A DNA stretch of 64,000 nt from JAFGTP01 sp964498725. Its GTDB lineage: Bacteria > Fidelibacterota > UBA2242 > JAFGTP01. The stretch covers positions 1 through 64,000 of the forward strand of contig CAZCHS010000004.1 in the NCBI GenBank assembly GCA_964498725.1, written 5' to 3'. Each line of letters begins with the position of its first letter. The first letter of the stretch is position 1. Position numbers and translations under genes: made by a program. This document shows, piece after piece, positions 43,493 through 51,286 of this stretch. Under the pieces are notes generated by a model. That model was not told the DNA's origin. It did not search any database and saw nothing but the letters and a program-made list of their open reading frames with translations.

Positions 43493-46400
43493 TTAGTAGG
43501 TATCCAGACGTTCGTTTGGAGCAAAGATCGCGAGTTTGCCGATTTTTTCGCCAACTTTTGGAATATCCACATGATAAACATAGATACCACTGGCGACTGG
43601 CAACCCATACTCATTGCTCAAATCCCACTGGGTCAGCGTGGTGGTGGGATCGTCTTTTTGGATTTTTTTGATCTGATTTCCGGCCAGATCAAAAATTCTG
43701 ATCGTACATTTTTCAGGCAGGTTCGTAAACTGTACCCAACGCTGGAAAATATTCATTTCACCGGAATGATAGCCGTAATATGGGTTTGGTACAACTTTGA
43801 TATTGTTAATATCATCCTTTTTATGGTTGGTGGAATCAGTGGCGGCCTTCGGCGCTTCAAAGGTGTAATAATCATTTTCACTATTTGGTTTAGCTGAATT
43901 CCATCGGACAACTGTTCCTGGCGCCGGCGGTTTACCCCAAATACCACCTGATCCCGGTGACCAGAGATCATAGTACATTGAAAAAACAATCCTGCCAACA
44001 GAATGCCCGGAATCCCATAAAGACCCCCAGAAAATATTATTTAAAACATTATCGCCGCCATCGGCTGTGAGTTCTTCTTCATCATAGGGATAATTACAGA
44101 TATAGAGACGTTCCCAACCGCTCAGAGCGCCGCCAACATAGGAACCTTCTCTTTCCTGGCTCCAGTACCAATCATTGTCATCATCAATAATTCCGGCAAT
44201 TACCTGTGTTTTTTCTCCGGATGGTGTAATTTTCCATACTCTGAAAGGCAAGCGGCCATTGGTTTTGTGGATTGTTTCAGCACCACCCAAAGTATCAGCT
44301 TCTTTCCAGCCATTGACGAACCAATCGCCATTAGCCGAACCTGCTTCACTGGCCCAGGCATTAAAAATCAACTGACCTTCGGTTTCAGGATTTTCGACAA
44401 ATTCAATAACAATATCATTCGGTGTGGTATTTCCACGCCAATCCCATTGTGTTAGTTGCGTTACCGGATCACCGACAGCAGCACCATCGGCAGCAACAAT
44501 AAATGCCGGCCTCCCCCCCTCATAATGGTCCGGAGCATTTAAACTGGAAATAAGATTGTCATCCATGACTTCATTCCAGTCACTCGGGCTGACCTGTACA
44601 AGTTCAACGATACTTGGGGGTGCGCCAGCCACTTTTACCATCAGACCATCGGTAATATTATAGGCCTCATCATTTCTTTGGTTGCGCTGATGACTTAACA
44701 AAGTATCATTTTCAGTCTGGTCATACAAGTACCATTCTGATTCATTGTTTTCATAAAAACCAACCTTATATTCATGGCCGCTTAATTTTAACGGGTCCAC
44801 AACGAGTGCTGTCATACTTCCCTGGCTTTCCGGTTTTGTTGTATCTTTTCTCATATGAACAACAGGAATAGTATCACCAAAGGAGGCATAGGTTCTGATA
44901 CCCAGACGGCTTTGCGGTGTTACCCTGACAATTGTGGGAGCACTTTCAAGTATTTTCGGCGCACCGTATTCACAATAGCCTTCGGCAACCACTCCGAAAT
45001 AATATTCTTTACCATTCACAAGCATGTTGCCGACATTTCCAACCGTTCCATTTGTGTTTTGTGTAATTCTGATCATCCTGTTGCCGGTATAGGGAGATGC
45101 ATCAGAAGCGTCATCCACCTGCCATTGGTCTATCAATACAGGATCAGCACCACTAGCATCGGAATACTGATATACCGAATAGCCAAGAAAATTATAGGTG
45201 GAATCTAAAATAACTTTTTCCATATTATCCATAATTACAGTATCGCCATAGGCTTTGGCAACGATCGGGTCAGTTGAAGAATAAAAAGTTCCGTCTTCAT
45301 TATATTCAGAGTTTCCGGTCCAGTTCAGAATAATTTCCTGGGATTTTTCACTGTATTCGATTTCCGGTGATTTCGGATTTTTCGCCAATTTAAAATTAAC
45401 ATCATAAGCCAGTTGTGCCAGACGGTCAACTTCTTTCAATTTCTGAACACTATTTAGATTATCAGTTCCACGAGCCATAATATATCCGGCAACAATCACT
45501 TGTACACCCGGTTCGCCAAAATCAGGAATGCCATTCATATTCAGGTCCCGATTTGGATTATTGGCTTCCCAGTATGTCATGTCAAAGGGCCCGGTTGTCA
45601 TAATAAACCGTCTGTCATCTTCATTGGAATCATTCCATCCGCTACCGGTTATGGGGTCACCACTAAACATAAAATTGGCCGGTTCGGCATTCGGGTCAGT
45701 GCCAACGCCGCCCTCAGTGATTTTATTGCCGTCACGCCAGATAGCCCGCATATAATTATAGGCGTCCTGCCCGTTATCGGGATTGCCGTTTGTGGGATCA
45801 TCATTGTTATTATAATAAACAAAAGAAGTCATTTTTAACTTTTTCTTGTCATATAATACGGTTCCATCAGGAAGAACAACTTCAGCGCCCTCTTCATCAA
45901 CAATTGGCCCCTGAAAAAAATCAATTCCGGCAGCCGGTGGCGCAGAGCCATAATTCTGATCATCATTATCAGCATTATAGCAGTATCCCAGTCCTAATAA
46001 GGTATCACAACCAACAAAATCATCAGTGGCATCACCAATGTCAGGATCGGTCCAGATTGTAAAATACGAATCCTTCCAATCAGTACCGCTCTTATTGGCA
46101 ATCGTCCATTTGGTGAACATCATATCACCAAGCGCATCAGCCCGGTTGTAAGCCCAAACATATTGCCTGATTTCCGCATTTAATCTGTTGGTTTTAAACA
46201 TTGTGTGATTAGCGAGGTCATTCCACACACAAAAGGCGGAAAAATCACCCAGCATCATCGGTTTTCCCTCTTCATCAACGGGTGCTCCCTGTTCCACCGG
46301 CCAACTGGACCAATCCCCCACATTGGATGGCCTTAAAACATACCACCTGTAATCAGGATCATTGGGATTTGCCGGTTCATCAGGTGCGATAATTTCACCG

Positions 46401-46726
46401 GGTTGAAATTCTGTGGCATCATGAATCACACCAGCGATTCTTACTTCACCGTCAACACGGGCACCCAGCCACTGACCGGCGCCAAACATAGGACTTAATC
46501 CGGAACCCTTTGGCCATTCCAGTCCCCAATTACTTGCCGGTACATCATGAAACCAGATGCCATTATTACGTAAAAATCCATTTAGCCGGTTGGCGTCCAT
46601 CCAGATGTCACTGGTCATGGCTGTTTTCGCCAAGGGGCCAATTTTTTTATTGTTATTTTTTTCTCCCATCAAAAAACTTGATAACAGAAAAACCATTAAT
46701 AAGGTATATACTATAATTTTTCTCAT
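43493..46726 (-). CDS. Large secreted protein with FlgD/T9SS-type C-terminal domain
   Basis: The 1077-residue protein begins with a signal peptide (YTLLMVFLLSSFLMG). The body has no enzyme motif I recognise; it is rich in Trp, Asp and Asn and contains stretches such as NAEIRQYVWAYNRADALGD and DWKDSYFTIWTDPDIGD. A fibronectin-like section near residues 470-600 precedes the C-terminal domain (about 985-1065: VVPNPYYGYHSGE, IRIFDLAGNQIKKI, GLPVASGIYVYHV), the FlgD-like/T9SS type A sorting fold. The gene lies 32 bp after the TonB receptor gene and about 40 bp before the PorV-like gene, so it is the probable surface or secreted partner of both. Confidence 0.82.
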   Translation of the reverse strand: MRKIIVYTLLMVFLLSSFLMGEKNNNKKIGPLAKTAMTSDIWMDANRLNGFLRNNGIWFHDVPASNWGLEWPKGSGLSPMFGAGQWLGARVDGEVRIAGVIHDATEFQPGEIIAPDEPANPNDPDYRWYVLRPSNVGDWSSWPVEQGAPVDEEGKPMMLGDFSAFCVWNDLANHTMFKTNRLNAEIRQYVWAYNRADALGDMMFTKWTIANKSGTDWKDSYFTIWTDPDIGDATDDFVGCDTLLGLGYCYNADNDDQNYGSAPPAAGIDFFQGPIVDEEGAEVVLPDGTVLYDKKKLKMTSFVYYNNNDDPTNGNPDNGQDAYNYMRAIWRDGNKITEGGVGTDPNAEPANFMFSGDPITGSGWNDSNEDDRRFIMTTGPFDMTYWEANNPNRDLNMNGIPDFGEPGVQVIVAGYIMARGTDNLNSVQKLKEVDRLAQLAYDVNFKLAKNPKSPEIEYSEKSQEIILNWTGNSEYNEDGTFYSSTDPIVAKAYGDTVIMDNMEKVILDSTYNFLGYSVYQYSDASGADPVLIDQWQVDDASDASPYTGNRMIRITQNTNGTVGNVGNMLVNGKEYYFGVVAEGYCEYGAPKILESAPTIVRVTPQSRLGIRTYASFGDTIPVVHMRKDTTKPESQGSMTALVVDPLKLSGHEYKVGFYENNESEWYLYDQTENDTLLSHQRNQRNDEAYNITDGLMVKVAGAPPSIVELVQVSPSDWNEVMDDNLISSLNAPDHYEGGRPAFIVAADGAAVGDPVTQLTQWDWRGNTTPNDIVIEFVENPETEGQLIFNAWASEAGSANGDWFVNGWKEADTLGGAETIHKTNGRLPFRVWKITPSGEKTQVIAGIIDDDNDWYWSQEREGSYVGGALSGWERLYICNYPYDEEELTADGGDNVLNNIFWGSLWDSGHSVGRIVFSMYYDLWSPGSGGIWGKPPAPGTVVRWNSAKPNSENDYYTFEAPKAATDSTNHKKDDINNIKVVPNPYYGYHSGEMNIFQRWVQFTNLPEKCTIRIFDLAGNQIKKIQKDDPTTTLTQWDLSNEYGLPVASGIYVYHVDIPKVGEKIGKLAIFAPNERLDTY

Positions 46727-46758
46727 AAATTTTCCTCCAATCCAAAATTGAACATTTA

Positions 46759-49700
46759 TTATAATTCCAGACGCAAGCCAAGTCGAATTTGTCTTGGAGT
46801 TGCATAATTACTGTAGTCCCATGCTCTCATTTTGTACTGTTTCTTTTCAACTTCTGTTAGATTATTCCAGTATACTTTGCCGGGATTGGTGCCCAGATAG
46901 CCGGTACTATTGGGTGTTCCGGTTGTTATGTATACATTTTTCACATTTTCTTTATTCAGCAGGTTCAGAACTGTTACATAGGCGGTCATTTTTACAGGTC
47001 CGACAGTAAACCGTTTATCAACCTTCAAATCCATTTGCTGCATCCATGGTGTTCTTTCCGCGCCCACAGCTGAAAGCGGTGTCTCGGAAATGCCTTCATT
47101 ATCATTCCGGCCGCCAAAAGGCTGTGTATTTGCAATTTTGGCTAAGGTATAGGGATTACCTGAATTGAATGAGAACATCATGTTAACACCGGCATTGTTC
47201 AGCAAATTAACCGGAGCATCATCAGGGCCATATCGATAATCCAAAACAATGCTACCGCGATGACGCTGTTCAAAGTCAAGGGGCATTGCAAATTTTGGAA
47301 AATTTCCATCTTTGGACCCATCCTGCCAGGCAATATCAAAATTAGAATCAGCATTGGAGCCGGTTCCTTTGGCAATTTGAAATTCATAATTTGCATTGAT
47401 GGACAGATTGTTAAATCTGCGCATGTTAAAAATCACATCAAAACCCTTGATCGTACCAAAATCGCCATTATCCGTAAAAGCAATTTCAGTCGCGTCAGTC
47501 AGATGTGGAAATACCAGGATCAGATCTTCGGTTTCCTTGAAGAAGGTGGTTAACTGCAAGGAAGCATTTTGTCCCAGCATTTGTTTAAACCCAATTTCAT
47601 AGGAAGTTGTTTTTGGCGGTCTCAGATTAGGATTGTCAATGGTTGTAAAATAACCGCCACTGGAAACATAAGTGTTTAGATAAAAGGGACTCAAATACAA
47701 ATCCCGTAATTGCGGTGCTTGATAGAATATACCATACTGTGTATGAAACACAGTACTTTCAGTGATCGGAAACGAAAAACCAAATCGCGGACTAATGTAA
47801 TCATAAGCTTCGGAAGGTTCTGTATCTTCTTTATCAAACTGGCCGTTTCCGCCAAACATGCCACTACCTGGAATGTAGTTACCATCTTTATCAACTCGCT
47901 TGTCAATCTCTTTGAACATCCAGGCATTTGGATCAATCCTGTCATAACGAAAACCAACATTCACAATTATATTTTCATACTCGATCTTATCCTGAAGATA
48001 GCCGCTGATGATGATTGGATGATAAGGTTCCTGTTCATTAAAACCGGAAATTGGATTGCCGGCTTCATCACGAACCACGTCATCAAGAAAACTTTTTCCG
48101 TCGCCTACTTCTTTGCCGTCAATATCATAGCCATAAAACCGAATATCTGTGGATTGATATTTTTCCAGTTCCGTACCATATTCTCTGGCATAGCTTTCCG
48201 GTGCCAGGGCACGATACTCTCGTAATGTATGATACTTATATTCAAAACCGGTCTTAAAGGTATGATTTTCATTATACTGATGGGTTAAATCAAAATCAAT
48301 TGCCCAATAGGTTGTTCTGTTTTTAAAATAATCATTAAAGGGCACACCAGGCGCAAAAAAGTCAGGCTCCAGTGTTCCATTGAAACGGGTCCCTTCAAAA
48401 GTATTTAACCCCCGGTAATATCTTTCATTGTAAAGTTCCTCTAATTCCGGATCACCAACATAGAAAATATTTTGTTCCGGATAGGGTTGTTCAGCCGCAC
48501 TACCATATTTTGTCAGATCATCACCAAATTTCCTGTCATAATGTTTTCGCTCAGTATCAAAGTATTTTAATCGAAAATCATAAAATGTGGTGTTGGAAAT
48601 TGTATGGGTCAAAGCTGTATTCAATGACAATGTATTGGATGACATTGTGGGAGCGTGGGCCTGATTGAAAAAATACTGCCTGTGCATGGCGTCATCATTG
48701 AAAGGATCTGAAGAAAATTCACGCACTGTTTTGGCAAACCCGGTTTTCAGAGCCATGTTATCAGTGAATTGTAATTTGAATTTTCCATTCCAGGCCCAGA
48801 CATCATTAAAATTACCGGGAATTCTACCATTAAAATTAAATTTATGAGTACCCAGATCCAATGTATCGCGTTCAGTATAGGTGATCAACGATGTGTCCAT
48901 CTGTCCCATCTCATCATTATAAGCAATGCGGATGCTGTCGAATTCATTGTCATAGGTAAACATCTGGTCATAAGTTCTGGATTCCAGTCGATAAGGGTTT
49001 TCAGCCCAGCCGTAAGATGGTGTCCAGTCGGCCTGATATTGTCTTGTACCACTGACAAAGAAAGTGTGGTTCTTACCGGGGATAATGGGGCCACTCAAAG
49101 TCGCCACGTATTCATTGTGTCCATAAGAATAAGCGCCCAAAATTTTATCATCAGCGCTTAAAAATTCATCGGTGTCAAAGGACAGGGATGTCTTATACTC
49201 TTTAGTACCAACATTGGTTGTCAAGGCGACAATTCCGGACATGGCATCACCATACTCAGCATTGAAACCACCGGTCTGAACACTCATTTCTTCTATGGCT
49301 TCGTTGGGCAGGTAGAGCCGGACAGCACTGTTATAGGGGTCATTCACCAAAACACCGTCAATATATACAGCTGTTTCTGCTGCGCGGCCGCCACGAACAT
49401 TCATATCATTGGAGTTAGCCGTTTTGACCACACCGGCTGTGGCGGCGGCAATTTCCTGCATGCCTCTGACAGGAAGATTTGAAATATCTTCTGCTGTTTT
49501 AATCACATTGGTGTTTGTTTCATCTTTCCTGATAATTTTTCTATGGGCAGTAACAAGAACTTCTTCCATATCCAAAGCGCTTTGTTCCATTTCCAGGTTA
49601 ATTTCAGTTGTCAAGTCCAATGATACATGAAGATTTTTCATTACGATGGTTTTTTTACCCATATAGGATACTTTCAGAGTGTATTCTCCTACCGGCACAT

Positions 49701-49899
49701 TCAGTATCGAATAGTAACCATCCGTGTTGGTCGCGGCACCTGTATTAATGCCATTCCCAGTTACAACAATATTTACTCCCGGTAATGGTTCACCGGTTTC
49801 TTTATCTGTCACTATTCCTGCGATCTTACCGGTTGTACCGGCAAACAGTACAAAGGGTAGTAAAATGGTTAATAACCATAAAATGACGTTTCTTGTCAT
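46759..49899 (-). CDS. TonB-dependent receptor with carboxypeptidase-regulatory-like domain
   Basis: The 1046-residue outer-membrane protein has a signal peptide (ILWLLTILLPFVLFAG). A CarboxypepD_reg-like domain follows at about 24-105 (KIAGIVTDKETGEPLPGVNI, GYYSILNVPVGEYTLKV), then the TonB plug at about 130-235 (NVRGGRAAETAVYIDGVLVND, GGFNAEYGDAMSGIVAL), and a 22-strand barrel to the end (YATPRQIRLGLRLEL). It imports a substrate using TonB energy; nothing in the sequence names the substrate. The architecture is SusC-like but shorter, and no SusD homologue is present. The gene is preceded by GGAGG and by a sigma-54-like promoter. Confidence 0.93.
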   Translation of the reverse strand: MTRNVILWLLTILLPFVLFAGTTGKIAGIVTDKETGEPLPGVNIVVTGNGINTGAATNTDGYYSILNVPVGEYTLKVSYMGKKTIVMKNLHVSLDLTTEINLEMEQSALDMEEVLVTAHRKIIRKDETNTNVIKTAEDISNLPVRGMQEIAAATAGVVKTANSNDMNVRGGRAAETAVYIDGVLVNDPYNSAVRLYLPNEAIEEMSVQTGGFNAEYGDAMSGIVALTTNVGTKEYKTSLSFDTDEFLSADDKILGAYSYGHNEYVATLSGPIIPGKNHTFFVSGTRQYQADWTPSYGWAENPYRLESRTYDQMFTYDNEFDSIRIAYNDEMGQMDTSLITYTERDTLDLGTHKFNFNGRIPGNFNDVWAWNGKFKLQFTDNMALKTGFAKTVREFSSDPFNDDAMHRQYFFNQAHAPTMSSNTLSLNTALTHTISNTTFYDFRLKYFDTERKHYDRKFGDDLTKYGSAAEQPYPEQNIFYVGDPELEELYNERYYRGLNTFEGTRFNGTLEPDFFAPGVPFNDYFKNRTTYWAIDFDLTHQYNENHTFKTGFEYKYHTLREYRALAPESYAREYGTELEKYQSTDIRFYGYDIDGKEVGDGKSFLDDVVRDEAGNPISGFNEQEPYHPIIISGYLQDKIEYENIIVNVGFRYDRIDPNAWMFKEIDKRVDKDGNYIPGSGMFGGNGQFDKEDTEPSEAYDYISPRFGFSFPITESTVFHTQYGIFYQAPQLRDLYLSPFYLNTYVSSGGYFTTIDNPNLRPPKTTSYEIGFKQMLGQNASLQLTTFFKETEDLILVFPHLTDATEIAFTDNGDFGTIKGFDVIFNMRRFNNLSINANYEFQIAKGTGSNADSNFDIAWQDGSKDGNFPKFAMPLDFEQRHRGSIVLDYRYGPDDAPVNLLNNAGVNMMFSFNSGNPYTLAKIANTQPFGGRNDNEGISETPLSAVGAERTPWMQQMDLKVDKRFTVGPVKMTAYVTVLNLLNKENVKNVYITTGTPNSTGYLGTNPGKVYWNNLTEVEKKQYKMRAWDYSNYATPRQIRLGLRLEL

Positions 49900-49990
49900 A
49901 GTTCCTCCTTTTTTAAACCTATTTCATTATTTTTCGATTAATGACTAAGAGAAGTATGTATCCCCCTTCCACTAATCCCAGGTCTACATT

Positions 49991-50006
49991 TTCAATACAT
50001 GTACCA
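49991..50006 (-). promoter_or_regulatory. Candidate sigma-54 (-24/-12) promoter of the TonB operon
   Basis: On the minus strand TGGTACATGTATTGAA matches the consensus TGGCAC-N5-TTGCA at all but two defined positions, with the GG and the -12 G at the correct spacing. It lies about 90 bp upstream of the receptor ATG. The adjacent activator of sigma-54 makes it more believable, but the -12 C is A. Confidence 0.45.
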
Positions 50007-50092
50007 AAGGGAAAATATTCTTCATTTCACATTAAAATATCATAAAACAAATATCCCAAATTCATGAAAATAATGATATTACCTCTTAATTT

Positions 50093-50161
50093 CTGATATT
50101 TAGGAAATACTAAAAAAAAGCCTTCAAATCGGATATTTAAGAAGTTTACTATATTTAGGAT
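50093..50161 (-). promoter_or_regulatory. Three direct repeats, candidate upstream activator sites
   Basis: On the plus strand CTGATATTTAGGAA (50093), CGGATATTTAAGAA (50130) and ACTATATTTAGGAT (50148) share GATATTTAGGA-type cores. The second and third are 18 bp apart, the first and second 37 bp. They lie about 85-155 bp upstream of the sigma-54-like element, the usual place for bacterial enhancer-binding protein sites. Two of them are also partial dyads (TATTTAGGAAATA, TATATTTAGGATATA). Confidence 0.45.
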
Positions 50162-50313
50162 ATAGCAACTCCGGTTTATTGGTAATATTATTTTTTTATC
50201 ATTATCAGGTTTTTTCATTAATCTGTGAAAGAGATAATTGAAAAAGATGGTCAGCTGAATTTTGGAAACAAGTGTTATTGACTGAAAAAAGTCCATAATC
50301 CGGGGCACTAAAA

Positions 50314-50351
50314 AGAAAAAGGAAAGCTTTTATAATAGCTTTCCTTTTTCT
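50314..50351 (-). terminator. Terminator-type hairpin, copy 1
   Basis: AGAAAAAGGAAAGCT (50314-50328) pairs perfectly with AGCTTTCCTTTTTCT (50337-50351). On the minus strand TTTTAG follows. No minus-strand gene ends here, so it may be a leftover. It shares its stem and the following AGGATTAGTATGGTAC with the hairpin at 51163-51199. Confidence 0.65.
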
Positions 50352-50487
50352 AAGGATTAGTATGGTACCCTATTTTTAAGTCAATATAAATGCCAAACAC
50401 TTCTAATAACATCAATTAATTCCTTTTTTCTGGTAAATAACTCGTCATGTTTTTATAATTACCGATACCTGGTGAATATTCAGGAAT

Positions 50488-50503
50488 TGGTGTTGAAATT
50501 GTC
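50488..50503 (+). promoter_or_regulatory. Weak sigma-54-like element before the lipoprotein gene
   Basis: TGGTGTTGAAATTGTC keeps the GG and the -12 G at sigma-54 spacing, about 40 bp upstream of the lipoprotein ATG, but TGGCAC and TTGC are only partly matched. A GAATATTCAGGAA motif (50474-50486) sits just before it. Confidence 0.25.
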
Positions 50504-50544
50504 AAAAAAATTTAAAAAATAATATAATTTCAGGAGGAATATTT

Positions 50545-51114
50545 ATGAAAAATTTATTAAAAATATCATTTGTCCTTTCGTTGCTTTTTATGTTCAATTG
50601 CACCGGAACCATTAAGCCTCTGGGCTATTTTTCCCTCTACCCTTATTCAAATCCCGCTGCAAATCAAAATCATACCACTTTAAATATACTTTTAGGCGAT
50701 GATGTCAAAAATGATTTCTCAGTAAAATCAACCGGCATAAAAGAAATGCAGGTAAGGGATTTTCGTAAATCTGTGGAATCCAGTCTTATCAATACCTTTC
50801 AAGAAAACTATAAAAATATACGGGTGTGTGAAACAATATCTGGGCAGGGATTAACATTAACCGTCTACCGGATCAGACCTTTCTGGAAACTTGAAGATAT
50901 ATTCACCCCTTCAGAAACATTAAAGGAACGATATGTTGTCTCTGCCGGCTTTCAGATTGACGCCGCATTATTTCTTAATGGCAAAAAAATCAAAAGTGTT
51001 GTTGACACGATTTACAGTGATGAGAAAATGACAAATACTCACCAGGCCCATAATATTTTTAAAAATGGTTTTGAAAAAGTCTGTGAAACAATTAACCACC
51101 GTCTATTTATTTAA
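50545..51114 (+). CDS. Small lipoprotein, unknown family
   Basis: The 189-residue protein starts at ATG 50545, seven bases after AGGAGG. The signal ends LLFMFNC with Cys20 (the residue before Cys is Asn), so it is probably an outer-membrane lipoprotein. The remainder is a compact alpha/beta domain (YSNPAANQNHTTLNILLGDD, FRKSVESSLINTFQENYKNI, GLTLTVYRIRPFWKLED) without a motif I recognise; the order of strands and helices resembles small lipoproteins of the LptE/YajG type, but this is weak. It lies between the sigma-54 activator and the TonB operon and is the only plus-strand gene in that module, so it could be a sensor or binding accessory. Confidence 0.75.
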   Translation: MKNLLKISFVLSLLFMFNCTGTIKPLGYFSLYPYSNPAANQNHTTLNILLGDDVKNDFSVKSTGIKEMQVRDFRKSVESSLINTFQENYKNIRVCETISGQGLTLTVYRIRPFWKLEDIFTPSETLKERYVVSAGFQIDAALFLNGKKIKSVVDTIYSDEKMTNTHQAHNIFKNGFEKVCETINHRLFI

Positions 51115-51162
51115 ATAGTTAAACTAATCCTGCAAAATTCATAACTAATCAGGTTAAAAAAA

Positions 51163-51199
51163 AGAAAAAGGAAGTCGCTGGCGCGGTCTTCCTTTTTCT
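51163..51199 (-). terminator. Terminator-type hairpin, copy 2
   Basis: AGAAAAAGGAAG (51163-51174) pairs with CTTCCTTTTTCT (51188-51199). On the minus strand eight T residues follow. It is the likely terminator of the sigma-54 activator gene (stop at 51287) and also lies after the lipoprotein gene on the other strand. Confidence 0.75.
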
Positions 51200-51286
51200 C
51201 AGGATTAGTATGGTACGTGTATATTTTGTATTCAATAAAAATGCCAAAATTTCAGATTATGGCTGTTTTTAAATAACTTCTTCTCT

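Larger units (their letters stand above)
49900..50544. promoter_or_regulatory. Divergent regulatory region of the uptake operon
   Basis: These 645 bp hold no convincing gene; the only open frame of note (50027-50308, minus) has low-complexity, AT-driven composition and no start signal. The region contains a sigma-54-like promoter (49991-50006), three ATATTTAGGA-like repeats (50093-50161), a strong hairpin (50314-50351) and a weaker -24/-12-like element before the lipoprotein gene (50488-50503). Confidence 0.55.

Noticed and set aside
50027..50308. Open frame of 93 codons on the minus strand between the TonB receptor and lipoprotein genes
   Set aside because: AT-driven composition, no ribosome-binding site, no family resemblance, and it contains the three repeats that look regulatory.
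50361..51220. TGGTAC sequences after both hairpins as sigma-54 promoters
   Set aside because: They lack the -12 GC element, and the second one faces no plus-strand gene.
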